DNA from: an uncultured Poribacteria bacterium | Lineage (GTDB): Bacteria; Poribacteria; WGA-4E; WGA-3G | NCBI GenBank assembly: GCA_951828385.1 | Contig: OX639973.1 | Span: 2,343,200 to 2,407,199 of the forward strand | Length of the DNA stretch: 64,000 nt | Direction of reading: 5' to 3' | Part shown: one piece after another, positions 35,057-44,609 of the stretch | Numbering within the stretch: the first letter of the stretch is position 1 | Layout: the number at the start of each line of letters is the position of its first letter | Program-made: the position numbers and the translations under genes | Notes under the pieces: generated by a model | The model's database searches: none | What the model was told of the DNA's origin: nothing | The model's input: the letters and a program-made list of their open reading frames with translations, nothing else

Positions 35057-36205
35057 ATGATCAATATGAAAACTACCCACAATATCCTTTTTCAAGACGC
35101 ACGAGATTTGAAAAAAATTCCATCAGAAAGCGTTGACCTTGTCGTTACCTCCCCGCCGTATCCTATGATTGAGATGTGGGATGAGATGTTTAATCATCAG
35201 AATCCAGCGATTCAGGATGCGTTAGCGAACGGTGATGGGAAGCAGGCATACGCGTTGATACACGAGATTCTCGATGCTGTGTGGAATGAAGTGTTCAGGG
35301 TTTTAAAGAACGGTAGATTTGCATGCATTAACATAGGTGATGCGACAAGAACGGTAAAAGGTGATTTTTGTCTGTATCCGAACCACGCGAGAATCTTGAC
35401 TTATCTTTTAAATATCGGGTTTTCAGCATTACCTGATATCCTCTGGCGAAAACAGGCAAACACCCCTAACAAATTTATGGGATCTGGCATGCTGCCTGCG
35501 GGGGCTTATGTGACACTGGAACATGAGTATATCTTGATAGTAAGAAAAGGCCCTAAAAGAGAATTTAAAACAGAGGACGAAAAAGAAAATAGACGTGAGA
35601 GTGGACTGTTCTGGGAAGAGCGGAATATCTGGTATTCGGATGTTTGGACAGATATTAAGGGAACAGGTCAGAAACTCCCGAAGGCGATGTCGCGATTAAG
35701 AAGTGCAGCATTTCCGTTCGATTTGGCATATAGACTGATCAACATGTATTCTGTGAAAGGCGATGTGATACTCGATCCGTTTCTGGGGACGGGGACCACG
35801 ACTGCGGCTGCGATGACATCGGGACGCAATAGTATCGGTGTTGAGATTGATAAGGGTTTTCAACAAGTTATTTGTCCGATTGTGCACCATATTGTCGATT
35901 TTTCAAACGATTATTTGTCCGATAGGTTGCGAAGGCACTTTGCGTTTGTCGAAAATAGTATCCAAAATTCGGGGGCGTTAAAATATACAAACAAGCACTA
36001 CGGTTGTCCGGTGGTGACGAGCCAAGAACAGTTTATTCTGTTGAACGGCTTAAAAGAGGTTTACACACGCGGAGATAATATCTTTGATGTCATGTATTCA
36101 ATGAAACCCCAAATTTGGAATTTTGATCAACCTTCAGAAGTAGTGAACGGAAATAAAATGAAGCCGCACACAAAACCTTCTCAACTCAGCATACTGGACA
36201 CATAG
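35057..36205 (+). CDS. DNA methyltransferase of an MjaI-type restriction-modification system
   Basis: 382 aa from ATG 35057 (35066 also possible; no clear ribosome-binding site). SPPY (VVTSPPYPMIEMW) is the catalytic motif of N4-cytosine/N6-adenine methyltransferases, and VILDPFLGTGTT binds SAM, in beta-class order. It lies 27 bp before an MjaI-like endonuclease gene; MjaI recognises CTAG, so this enzyme probably protects CTAG by cytosine N4 methylation. The C-terminal 90 residues are an extension without a named domain. Confidence 0.88.
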   Translation: MINMKTTHNILFQDARDLKKIPSESVDLVVTSPPYPMIEMWDEMFNHQNPAIQDALANGDGKQAYALIHEILDAVWNEVFRVLKNGRFACINIGDATRTVKGDFCLYPNHARILTYLLNIGFSALPDILWRKQANTPNKFMGSGMLPAGAYVTLEHEYILIVRKGPKREFKTEDEKENRRESGLFWEERNIWYSDVWTDIKGTGQKLPKAMSRLRSAAFPFDLAYRLINMYSVKGDVILDPFLGTGTTTAAAMTSGRNSIGVEIDKGFQQVICPIVHHIVDFSNDYLSDRLRRHFAFVENSIQNSGALKYTNKHYGCPVVTSQEQFILLNGLKEVYTRGDNIFDVMYSMKPQIWNFDQPSEVVNGNKMKPHTKPSQLSILDT

Positions 36206-36232
36206 TAACTTCACATTGCCAAATAGGTATCT

Positions 36233-36814
36233 ATGAAAATCAAACTCAAAAACGCTGAAATTCAGGAATATGTAAACGCGCCTGCTTCCGCATTTCCGAA
36301 GTACACAACCCAATTGATGAATGTCGCAAATCAGAATTCTCAAGCGACGCGACCGAGGCACATTGGACAATTGAGCGAGCTGATTCAGAAATTTCCGGGA
36401 CAAACTTTTGAAGAATGGGTTACATGGTATCAGGAACAATATCCCGATGCGATTGATGAGGCGACAGATAGAATAATCTCAATGATAGAAAACTTCAGCG
36501 AGGCTGTCGAAAAAATTGACCGCGCTATGGTTAAATCATGGGTAGAGGACCTTGTTCTTGTCAAGACATTCGCCGGACTCAAATTTCAAGAGGCAATCCT
36601 GAAAAGGTTGGCGGAAATAAAAGGCTGCGACTACCGTTTAGCGGAACCCCATGAGGAATCCCAAGGTATAGATGGGTTCGTAGGTGAAGAAGCGTATTCT
36701 ATAAAGCCCAGCACCTATGATGCAATGCCAACTTTAGCGGAATCCATAGAGGTAAAGATGATTTTCTACGAGAAAAAGAAAGATGGTGTGGTATTTGAAA
36801 TACCGGAAGAGTAG
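36233..36814 (+). CDS. MjaI-family type II restriction endonuclease
   Basis: 193 aa. NAPASAFPKYTTQLMNVANQN and ATRPRHIGQLSELI near the N-terminus, and a C-terminal core GIDGFVGEEAYSIKPSTY followed by SIEVKMIFYEKK, fit the R.MjaI family (CTAG-specific, PD-(D/E)XK-type). It is paired with the methyltransferase upstream, same strand. It probably acts in the cytoplasm against unmodified incoming DNA. Confidence 0.85.
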   Translation: MKIKLKNAEIQEYVNAPASAFPKYTTQLMNVANQNSQATRPRHIGQLSELIQKFPGQTFEEWVTWYQEQYPDAIDEATDRIISMIENFSEAVEKIDRAMVKSWVEDLVLVKTFAGLKFQEAILKRLAEIKGCDYRLAEPHEESQGIDGFVGEEAYSIKPSTYDAMPTLAESIEVKMIFYEKKKDGVVFEIPEE

Positions 36815-36866
36815 GGAGGCATATCCATTTGTGGATCTTGCCGGTAGAAAATAAGGAGATGCAAGA

Positions 36867-37727
36867 ATGACTCACGTTTGGAGAAAAAAATATAAAAACC
36901 GCAATAGAATCTTGGATAAATTCTACACGAAACAGGAAGTGGCCAAAAAGTGTTTAGATGAAGTCAATAAATTACCTTACAGCTATGATTGCGTAATAGA
37001 ACCGTCTGCCGGAGATGGTGCTTTTTATAAAAATATTAAACATGACACCAAAATAGGAATTGATATTGATCCGCAACATGATGAGATTATCAAAGCGGAC
37101 TGGTTCAATTACAATATTAACGAAATGTACAAGCGCGTATTGGTTATAGGGAATCCGCCGTTTGGTCAATATCAAAAGTTATCTTCAAAATTTATATCTC
37201 ATGCCCTCTCATTCAGGAATGTCCAAACAATTGCTTTTATTTTACCAGATGTTTATCGAAAACATACACGGCAAAAAATACTGCCTTATGATTGGAGAAT
37301 TGTCTCTATCACTGAATTAGGAAGGGATTGTTTTACGCTGGAAGGGAAGGCATATCATGTGCCTGCAAGCTTCTTCGTTTTTGATAAATCAGAAGGAAAA
37401 GATTTAAGAGTTAATCCGAATGCCTACACAGAAACGAATGATTTTGAATTCTCCAATAAAGATGATTTCGACATATTTGTATTTGGTGCTTCTCCGAAAA
37501 GAATTACGAAAACACCGACACCAAACAATCGAGGTTACTTCCTTAAATCCAAAATTCCAGTGGAAGATCTAATATCTAAAATCAAAGCGGTTGATTGGAG
37601 TGGAAATTCTTGTGCAAATGGCGGTGTATATTGGCTAACAAAATTTGAATTTTTGGAACAATATATAAAATGCCATGAACCAGATAGAACCGAAGAAAAT
37701 CAGGGAAGTTTGTTTGATCTCCTTTAG
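36867..37727 (+). CDS. N6-adenine DNA methyltransferase (NPPF type)
   Basis: 286 aa. VIEPSAGDGAFYKNI binds SAM and VIGNPPFGQYQKLS is the catalytic NPPF motif (gamma-class order). A strong AAGGAGATGC site precedes the ATG. The gene is clearly more A+T-rich than its left neighbours, which suggests recent transfer. The next gene starts 8 bp after its stop and looks like the matching endonuclease. DNA specificity is not predictable by eye. Confidence 0.85.
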   Translation: MTHVWRKKYKNRNRILDKFYTKQEVAKKCLDEVNKLPYSYDCVIEPSAGDGAFYKNIKHDTKIGIDIDPQHDEIIKADWFNYNINEMYKRVLVIGNPPFGQYQKLSSKFISHALSFRNVQTIAFILPDVYRKHTRQKILPYDWRIVSITELGRDCFTLEGKAYHVPASFFVFDKSEGKDLRVNPNAYTETNDFEFSNKDDFDIFVFGASPKRITKTPTPNNRGYFLKSKIPVEDLISKIKAVDWSGNSCANGGVYWLTKFEFLEQYIKCHEPDRTEENQGSLFDLL

Positions 37728-37734
37728 ATTGAAC

Positions 37735-38340
37735 ATGTCAAATGCGATGAACCAGAAAGAATTAAATGAAACGATAAGTTTCATATTAGACAATATAGAT
37801 AGCAGTAGAATCGTGATGAATAGCGTAGCAAGTATTCGGCATCAATTAATTGATTTAACTATTGAAGAACAAGTTATTTCTGAAGAGGATTTTTACAAAA
37901 TAAGTAGCGTTCTGTCCACACAATCAAGGAGTCCTTTGTGGGAAAACTATTTCATAAAAAAGCATGATTGTGAAAGAGTTAGTAAAAATGAGAATAGAGG
38001 GGATCTAAAAAAGAACGGCAGATACTATGAGTATAAAAGTTCTGGTTACAATCAGAATAATTCCGTTAATATTCTTCAAATTAGACCGTGGCAGGATTGC
38101 GATTACATTATTCAGTCAATCTCTGATGATGGAGCAACTACGTTTGTTTTAGCACATGCAGAAATGATGTTAGAAATGGATAGACTTAAAGCCTCTCCCG
38201 CACATGGAACTCAAGAAGCTTTAGAAGATAATAAAACCATAGAATACATGATGAGAGTAGAAAGAGATTCTGCGGATTGGGATAGATGGATTAGCAACTA
38301 TTGCAAAGAAGGTGATATTTTCAATCCTGAAACAGAATGA
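37735..38340 (+). CDS. Probable type II restriction endonuclease
   Basis: 201 aa from ATG 37735; an upstream in-frame ATG at 37675 would overlap the methyltransferase by 53 bp. The region RGDLKKNGRYYEYKSSG, with Asp, Glu and Lys, fits a PD-(D/E)XK core, and the strand ILQIRPWQDCDYIIQSI follows. It is A+T-rich like its partner. Assignment as the endonuclease of the NPPF methyltransferase rests on these residues and on gene pairing. Confidence 0.7.
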   Translation: MSNAMNQKELNETISFILDNIDSSRIVMNSVASIRHQLIDLTIEEQVISEEDFYKISSVLSTQSRSPLWENYFIKKHDCERVSKNENRGDLKKNGRYYEYKSSGYNQNNSVNILQIRPWQDCDYIIQSISDDGATTFVLAHAEMMLEMDRLKASPAHGTQEALEDNKTIEYMMRVERDSADWDRWISNYCKEGDIFNPETE

Positions 38341-38363
38341 AACCGTCCGTATCGCCTATCCTT

Positions 38364-40175
38364 CTACAAACCCTTTTTTGTCTCCTGTCCCTTGTACTGC
38401 AGCTGATACAACCGATAATAGATGCCACCCTGCTGTAACAACTCGTTGTGCGTGCCGGTTTCTCGGATTTCGCCGCGGTGCATCACAATAATCCTATCTG
38501 CATTCTGAATCGTCGAGAGCCGGTGTGCAATGACCACAGATGTGCGATCTTCCATCAGACGTTTCAGCGCACCTTCAATCAGGATTTCAGTTTCGGTGTC
38601 AACGCTTGAGGTCGCCTCATCAAGGATAAGGACACTCGGATCGGAGGCTAACGCACGCGCAAAGGCGACCAACTGCTTCTGTCCAACGGATAACCCAGCC
38701 CCATCTTCTTTAATCTCTGTACCGTAGACCTCCGGCATCTTCTGCACAAACCTGTCCAAATGTACATCTTCCGATGCGCGTTTCACCTGTTCAGCGGAGA
38801 TCGATGGGTCTCCTAAAGTGATATTCCGCTCAATGGAATCCGAAAAGAGGAAGATATTCTGTTGCACGATGCTAATCGCGCCGCGTAGATTCTCCAAGTT
38901 CATCTCCCGGATATCTACGCCGTCAATCAGGATCTGTCCCTTGTTGATTTCATAGAACCGGCAAAGTAGATTGATGATAGAGGTTTTCCCTGCCCCTGTA
39001 TGCCCTACGAGTGCGACCTTCTCTCCCGGCTTCACCTTGAACGAGACATCCCGTAAGACGTAATCATCATCGTTATAGGCGAACCAGACGTTTTTGAATT
39101 CAATCTCGCCTCTCAGACTATCGGTACTGTTCTTAGGAACGGCAGAAATGATTGTCGGTTGCGTGTCAAGGAGTTGAAAAATCCGTTCCGAGGATGCCAT
39201 CGCGTTTTGGAAGATGGTATACTTTTCGCTCAGTTCGCGGATGGGCCAGAAGAATTGTTGCGCGTAGCCCATGAACATCACCAGTCCTCCAAAAGTCAGT
39301 GAATTTTGTACAATTTGTCCGCCGCCATACCAGATAATCACGGCTGTTGCGAGTGATGCTGCGACCTCTATCAGGGGGTGAAAGATCGAAAAATAGAAGA
39401 TGCTCTTCAGATTCGCAGCAAGGTATCGCCGGTTGCGCTCGTTGAAGCGGAGGTGGCTCCGTCGTTCTTGTGCGAACAGTTTCATCGTTGTCATACCGAC
39501 GATGTTTTCTTGTAAAAAGGCGTTGATGCGCGCCAGCTGCTTACGTTGTTCTCGAAACGCGCGACGCGAATAGATCTGATAAACAAGCGTTGCGCCGAAA
39601 ATAATTGGGATCACTGTGAACGTCACGAGTGCGAGTTTCCAATTATATAGCAGCATCACCACGACAATCCCAAAGATACGGAGCAGATTCGCGAAGATCG
39701 TAATCACACCGGAGGAAAAGAGTTCGTTGAGGACTTGAACGTCGCCCATCACGCGGGTCATCAATCTACCGACCGGATTTTTATCAAAAAACTGTACGTC
39801 CAAGCGTTGTAAATGCGAAAAAAGTCCCTGACGGAGATCGTGCATTACATGTTGCCCGATCATCTGTGTGCGATACTCTTCAGAGTACCCAAACACGAAC
39901 AGGCTAATCAATGTGAACACGTAAAGCACCGCGATTGTACTTAATCCTTCTGATATACCGGGGGTAATATGGTCGTCAATAGCAAGCTGCATCAGAAACG
40001 GTCCTGCCAATTGCGAGAGTGTATTCCCCACCATGAGAAACCCGATGATGAGCAGCTGGACTTTGTAGGGTTTGAGGTATGAAAGGAGCCGCCGCATTAA
40101 CACCCGGTCATAGACTTTCCCGAGGTCTTGCTCCTCATCGCTATATTCGTATAGATTGCTTCCCATGCCAAACAT
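38364..40175 (-). CDS. ABC exporter subunit with six-helix membrane domain and NBD (1)
   Basis: 603 aa. Six membrane helices (about 35-330) are fused to an ATPase domain: Walker A GHTGAGKTS, signature LSVGQKQ and Walker B LILDEATSSVD with the catalytic Glu. The signature has Val in place of the first Gly of LSGGQ. The neighbour at 40380 has the complementary pattern, so the two are probably one heterodimeric exporter of BmrC/D type. Substrate unknown; drugs or lipids are usual. An AAGGGG ribosome-binding site is present. Confidence 0.92.
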   Translation of the reverse strand: MFGMGSNLYEYSDEEQDLGKVYDRVLMRRLLSYLKPYKVQLLIIGFLMVGNTLSQLAGPFLMQLAIDDHITPGISEGLSTIAVLYVFTLISLFVFGYSEEYRTQMIGQHVMHDLRQGLFSHLQRLDVQFFDKNPVGRLMTRVMGDVQVLNELFSSGVITIFANLLRIFGIVVVMLLYNWKLALVTFTVIPIIFGATLVYQIYSRRAFREQRKQLARINAFLQENIVGMTTMKLFAQERRSHLRFNERNRRYLAANLKSIFYFSIFHPLIEVAASLATAVIIWYGGGQIVQNSLTFGGLVMFMGYAQQFFWPIRELSEKYTIFQNAMASSERIFQLLDTQPTIISAVPKNSTDSLRGEIEFKNVWFAYNDDDYVLRDVSFKVKPGEKVALVGHTGAGKTSIINLLCRFYEINKGQILIDGVDIREMNLENLRGAISIVQQNIFLFSDSIERNITLGDPSISAEQVKRASEDVHLDRFVQKMPEVYGTEIKEDGAGLSVGQKQLVAFARALASDPSVLILDEATSSVDTETEILIEGALKRLMEDRTSVVIAHRLSTIQNADRIIVMHRGEIRETGTHNELLQQGGIYYRLYQLQYKGQETKKGL

Positions 40176-40208
40176 TGGTGGATTTCCCCTTTGATAGTAC
40201 GTCGTCGC

Positions 40209-40365
40209 TCGGCGTGCTTAATGAAGATTAAAAAATTAATTCGGTAATTTGTTAGAAGTCCGGTGCGGTTAGGAGGGAAACACCCCAGCAAAAACACCGC
40301 ACCTACCGGGCCTCGGGAAAATTAGGATTACCGATTTAAATAATTAAACTTCATCTAAGCGCGCC
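40209..40365. repeat. Long palindromic element related to the 132-bp array
   Basis: Ends GGCGTGCTTAATGAAG and CTTCATCTAAGCGCGCC are inverted repeats, and AATTCGGTAATT and ATTACCGATTT continue the pairing. The centre holds GGTGCGGTT...AACACCGCACCTACCGG and an inverted dispersed motif (40276-40298). The GGCGCGC-type tips match those of the array at 16186-16713. Confidence 0.75.
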
Positions 40366-40379
40366 CACAGCTGCGTAGG

Positions 40380-42167
40380 TTACAGTTTCTCAAGTTCCTC
40401 TTGCAAGAGTTGTGTTTCGTAGATATTGGCGTAAATTCCGTTCTGTTCGAGGAGTTGTTCGTGTGTGCCTGCCTCAACAATGCTGCCCTCGTCAAGGACG
40501 ACGATGTGATCGGCACCCTTGACGGTAGAGATACGGTGTGAAATGAGGATTGTCGTGCGATTCTTCATAATTTCAGTGAGCCGACTGAGAATCGTGTCTT
40601 CTGTTTGGGTATCCACATTTGCGAATGCGTCGTCAAGGATCAGAATTTTCGGTTTAATAATAATCGCGCGGGCGAGTGCGGTCCGTTGGCGTTGCCCACC
40701 TGAAATTGTCATCCCACGTTCACCGAGGAAGGTTTCCAACCCGTCGGGAAACTCCTCAATCTGTTCAAGAAGGTCTGCGGTGTGCGCTGCGTCTCTTATC
40801 TGCGCCTCGTCTGGTGTTTCGAGGCCGTAGGCGATATTATTTTGCAAATAGTCAGAGAAAAGGAACGGTTCCTGCTCGACGACCCCGATGCTGGATCGGA
40901 GCACATTTAACGGTATATCCTGAATGTCCACGCCATCGACAAAGACGGTGCCACGTTCTGCTTGACGGATGCGTGGAATGAGATTGACAAGTGTAGATTT
41001 CCCGGACCCCGTTCCACCGACAATCGCAAGCGTCTTACCACGTTCAATTTTGAGGTTAATGCCCTTAAGCACAGGCGTTCCATCGGGATACGCAAAATTA
41101 AGGTCTCTAAATTCGATCTCACCTTCAATATCTTTGATCCCCCATTTCACCTGCTCGCCATCAAAGATTTCCGGTTTTTCATCAAGGATTGCTTGGATGC
41201 GTCCCATAGACGCTGCGCCGCGTTCAAAGGTGTTGACGATGAAGCCGAGCGTAATCATCGGACGGATGAGCATCATGAGATAGGCGTGGAACGCGACGAA
41301 ATCGCCGAGCGTCATTTCGCCATTGATGACTCGGAGTCCACCCATCCAAAGGAGGACGACAATCCCGATCCCTGGCAAACAGCGAAAGATTGGGAAAAAG
41401 AAAGTCATCAGTCGGATCTGGTCGTGGTTACGGTCAACAAACTCTCGGTTCAATGCTTGGAAGTGTTTGATTTCGCTTGCTTCCAGTGTGTACGCTTTCA
41501 CCACGCGGACCCCGGACAAATTCTCCTGCACTTTGGTGTTCAACGTTGAGAACGACTCTTGGATTCGCTCATAACGTGCATGTAACCGTTTTCCAAGAAA
41601 GCGAATCAGGAGTGCAAGCACTGGATAGGGCATCAGTGCGACAAGCGTCAAGCCTACATCAATACGAAGCATAATGGTGAGTGCAAGTCCGAAAAACACG
41701 ATCGCATCCGCCGTATACATCACAGCACTGCTCAACACCATCCTGATGGCGTTTAGATCACTCGTAGCGCGTGTCATCAGGTCACCGGTACGGACGTTAT
41801 CGTAATACGCAGCGGAGAGTTTTTGAAGATGAAGAAAGAAGTCGGCACGGAGGTGGAACTCCATCTGCCGCGCGACACCTTGGATCGTACGCCGTTGGAT
41901 GAAGCGTAGGATACCCGCAAAGAGCGCGATCCCAAAGATCAGTAGTGCGAAAAAGAGGATGCGTTCCGGAGAGATCGTAAAGACTTGCCCGACATAAGTC
42001 GAATCATAAGCACTTCTCCAAGCGAGTCCTAATTCATCAACGACCATCTTGAGGATTTTGGGGCTAATCAGGAGAAGGACATTCGTCACAACCACAAGAA
42101 AGAAACTGAACACGATGGCGTACCGATACCGAATGACATACTTCTTGAGACCGAGTAGACTGCGAAT
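40380..42167 (-). CDS. ABC exporter subunit with degenerate ATP site (2), start codon ATT?
   Basis: 595 aa if it starts at ATT 42167, 577 aa from GTG 42113. The 18 extra residues (IRSLLGLKKYVIRYRYAI) fit the usual N-terminus before helix 1, and AGGAG sits 7 bases before the ATT, while no ribosome-binding site precedes the GTG. ATPase motifs: Walker A GGTGSGKST, signature ISGGQRQR, Walker B LILDDAFANVD with Asp replacing the catalytic Glu. This gives one consensus and one degenerate site in a heterodimer with the downstream subunit. Confidence 0.9.
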   Translation of the reverse strand: MRSLLGLKKYVIRYRYAIVFSFFLVVVTNVLLLISPKILKMVVDELGLAWRSAYDSTYVGQVFTISPERILFFALLIFGIALFAGILRFIQRRTIQGVARQMEFHLRADFFLHLQKLSAAYYDNVRTGDLMTRATSDLNAIRMVLSSAVMYTADAIVFFGLALTIMLRIDVGLTLVALMPYPVLALLIRFLGKRLHARYERIQESFSTLNTKVQENLSGVRVVKAYTLEASEIKHFQALNREFVDRNHDQIRLMTFFFPIFRCLPGIGIVVLLWMGGLRVINGEMTLGDFVAFHAYLMMLIRPMITLGFIVNTFERGAASMGRIQAILDEKPEIFDGEQVKWGIKDIEGEIEFRDLNFAYPDGTPVLKGINLKIERGKTLAIVGGTGSGKSTLVNLIPRIRQAERGTVFVDGVDIQDIPLNVLRSSIGVVEQEPFLFSDYLQNNIAYGLETPDEAQIRDAAHTADLLEQIEEFPDGLETFLGERGMTISGGQRQRTALARAIIIKPKILILDDAFANVDTQTEDTILSRLTEIMKNRTTILISHRISTVKGADHIVVLDEGSIVEAGTHEQLLEQNGIYANIYETQLLQEELEKL

Positions 42168-42276
42168 GGTGAGACTCCTTTCCGACAGGCAAGCCGCGCG
42201 TGATTATTTTTAATTTTGACGAAAATGTTGAATATGTGTTTAATCAAGTTTTCGGTCATATTAAGAAACCTCTTTC

Positions 42277-42385
42277 TGTAGGAGCGCGTGTTTTTGCTTG
42301 GGTGTTTCCCCCAGGCTCGCGACTGTATTCCAATCTTCATGTAGGAGCGCGTGTTTTTGCTTGGGTGTTTCCCGCGCTCGCGCCC
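42277..42385. repeat. Two REP-like units with nested dispersed motif
   Basis: GTAGGAGCGCG + motif + CCAGGCTCGCGAC, then GTAGGAGCGCG + motif + CGCGCTCGCGCC, about 63 bp apart. The motif cores lie at 42287-42309 and 42350-42372. The motif appears inserted between GTAGGAGCGCG and its pairing arm. The surrounding gene-free stretch (42168-42522) holds nothing else recognisable. Confidence 0.75.
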
Positions 42386-42522
42386 CTGCAAAAACGCGTA
42401 AAAGTGCATCCAAGAATGTGTATAGGTGAATTATTGTGCGGTGAAGTCTGTTACACTTCGAGTCTATGAGCGGAACCATTATTCAACCCCAAATTGCAGA
42501 AATTACGAAGAGGACAAAGCCT

Positions 42523-44538
42523 ATGCAAAACAGTCAAAAATGGTCGCCTGCTTTAATGCAGCCGGAAAACAGTGATATAACGACTTGGGCACTTCCTGAA
42601 GGTGCAATTACGCGTTTGGGACAAGGTATAATAATGGGAAATATCACCCTTTCACCTAACGGAAAGCATTTCGTTGTTCCAAGCTCTATAGGAATTTGGT
42701 GGTACGATATATCCACTATGACTCCTGTCGGACTATGGGATACAGACAGAGGATTCATTTCTGCTGTCTCATTTTCTCCAAATGGCAAGTGGCTTGCTAC
42801 TGGCGATGGAGATGGACTTGTTAAGGTATGGGACTGGGAAAAAGGTGTGTGTCTTTCCCAAATGGAACGAGACGAAACAGAAAAACGTTATCATAGTGTC
42901 TCACGATTTGAATTTTCCCCTAACAGTCAACTTCTTGCTGTCTCAAGTACCCGTGACTATATCCTATACATCTATGATCCAGAAACAGGGGAACGGCTCG
43001 CAAAATTCCACGACGATCCGAAGAAAACCAGATGGTGGGGCGGTACACCACGTCCTATCGCTTTTTCTTCAGATGGCAGTCTATTGGCATGCACAATGCC
43101 GGATGAAAGCATGAGGATGCATGCGGACCGTCGGGGCTATATCCGTCTTCCTAAAGATGCAACCGAATTCATCGCCGTATGGCATTTAGAGACTGGTGAG
43201 CAGCTTGCCTGTCTCACAGATACCGAACGTTTGGTACGTAGTCTTTGTTTTTCCCCATGTGGGCGTTTTCTTGCCTTAGGAGGACGAGATGGTGCGGTCC
43301 AGGTTTGGTCAGTCGCAAATTGGGAGTTGCTCCACATTTATCAAAATTACGGAACAGAACGAAAGAAGGTCTTCTATTCACCAGAGTGTGTCCTATACGC
43401 TGCAGAAATATCTAATGATAGCTTCACCGTATGGAATATACATACCGGTGAAAAGTCCAACACTTATCTTAAAACACATCAAGGGCTCCAAGGTGCTCAT
43501 TCACCAAAGGAATGTCCATTCGTTTCCGCAACCGACAGTGAATTTAAGGTATGGACGGTTGAGACTTCGCAACCGCTTACGTATCCTCATTTGCATTTTG
43601 ATTTTTACCTTTATTCGCATATTAAGACACCTAATAATTTTGTCTTTTTGCCAGATAATCAAACCCTCGCTGGCGGATATATGGGAGATGGAGTGTTGTT
43701 ATGGAATATCGCCAATCCATTACACCCTCCTATACGCTTTAATCCGCCAGAGGATATTCGCGTGGTCTCCGTTTCCCACCTCGGTACACTTCAGGCGATT
43801 GGGATGGATAAAAGGATGGCTCAATTGTGGGAAGTTGAAAACCCCGATGTTCCGATAGCCAGCTTCACTCTGCCTGATCCTGAAAATCTTGTCACCGATC
43901 AAGAAAAACAGGTGACAGCAGCAGCATTTGCCTCTAAAAGGAACTTTTTGGCATGCGGTGACAATGCAGGGATGTTGTACGTATGGGATGTGCAGCGACA
44001 TGAGATACTCCATACGATCACAGCACATGATAGCAAGATTCATTCGATAATATTTAGTCCAAATGAAAAACTGCTGGTAAGTGTTAAAGATGCGGGACCT
44101 ATATCCCGAATGTGGGATGTTGAAAGTGGTGAAACGATCGAAGGGTTTCCTGATAAATATCGTGCAATCGCTTTTTCTGCTTGCAGTACTCTGGTAGCCT
44201 GTGGAAATATCCAAGAACTTCTATTATGGGATACCCTCCATCGAGAGGTTACCATGTTATTACCTCTACCGCAAGAGAGTCGGGATCCATTTGCATTGGC
44301 ATTTTCACCGTGTGGTCGCTATTTGGCTTCTGGTGCGTGGTGGAATCAAGGATTAGGTATTAAGAAGTGTCCAGTGCTGTTGTGGGATATTGAGAGTGGC
44401 GAGAACATTGCCGCCTTCCGGGGGCACCCCACCGATGTCCAGAGCCTCGCCTTCTCTCCTGATGGTACGATTTTGGCGAGTGGAGGCTTTGGTGGCACCA
44501 TCATGCTTTGGGATATGAAACCCTATACAAGTGGTTAG
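42523..44538 (+). CDS. WD40 repeat protein, copy 1
   Basis: 671 aa from ATG 42523, chosen by alignment with copy 2 (TWALPEGAITRLGQG against TWALPEGATARLGKG); an in-frame ATG at 42466 is possible. Many WD units (FSPNGKWLATGDGDGLVKVWD, LAFSPDGTILASGGFGG... as examples) suggest one or two beta-propellers. There is no effector domain and no signal peptide, so it is probably a cytoplasmic scaffold. It is more diverged in its units than copy 2. Partners unknown. Confidence 0.88.
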   Translation: MQNSQKWSPALMQPENSDITTWALPEGAITRLGQGIIMGNITLSPNGKHFVVPSSIGIWWYDISTMTPVGLWDTDRGFISAVSFSPNGKWLATGDGDGLVKVWDWEKGVCLSQMERDETEKRYHSVSRFEFSPNSQLLAVSSTRDYILYIYDPETGERLAKFHDDPKKTRWWGGTPRPIAFSSDGSLLACTMPDESMRMHADRRGYIRLPKDATEFIAVWHLETGEQLACLTDTERLVRSLCFSPCGRFLALGGRDGAVQVWSVANWELLHIYQNYGTERKKVFYSPECVLYAAEISNDSFTVWNIHTGEKSNTYLKTHQGLQGAHSPKECPFVSATDSEFKVWTVETSQPLTYPHLHFDFYLYSHIKTPNNFVFLPDNQTLAGGYMGDGVLLWNIANPLHPPIRFNPPEDIRVVSVSHLGTLQAIGMDKRMAQLWEVENPDVPIASFTLPDPENLVTDQEKQVTAAAFASKRNFLACGDNAGMLYVWDVQRHEILHTITAHDSKIHSIIFSPNEKLLVSVKDAGPISRMWDVESGETIEGFPDKYRAIAFSACSTLVACGNIQELLLWDTLHREVTMLLPLPQESRDPFALAFSPCGRYLASGAWWNQGLGIKKCPVLLWDIESGENIAAFRGHPTDVQSLAFSPDGTILASGGFGGTIMLWDMKPYTSG

Positions 44539-44609
44539 AAACGCAAGATGCGTATGTATAAATTTCCAAACCAAAACCGACTTTTTTCAAACACAATCAA
44601 GGAGTGAAT

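Noticed and set aside
40962..41549. Antisense frame of 195 codons in the ABC subunit gene
   Set aside because: It overlaps conserved ATPase and membrane coding in the opposite strand, with no support of its own.
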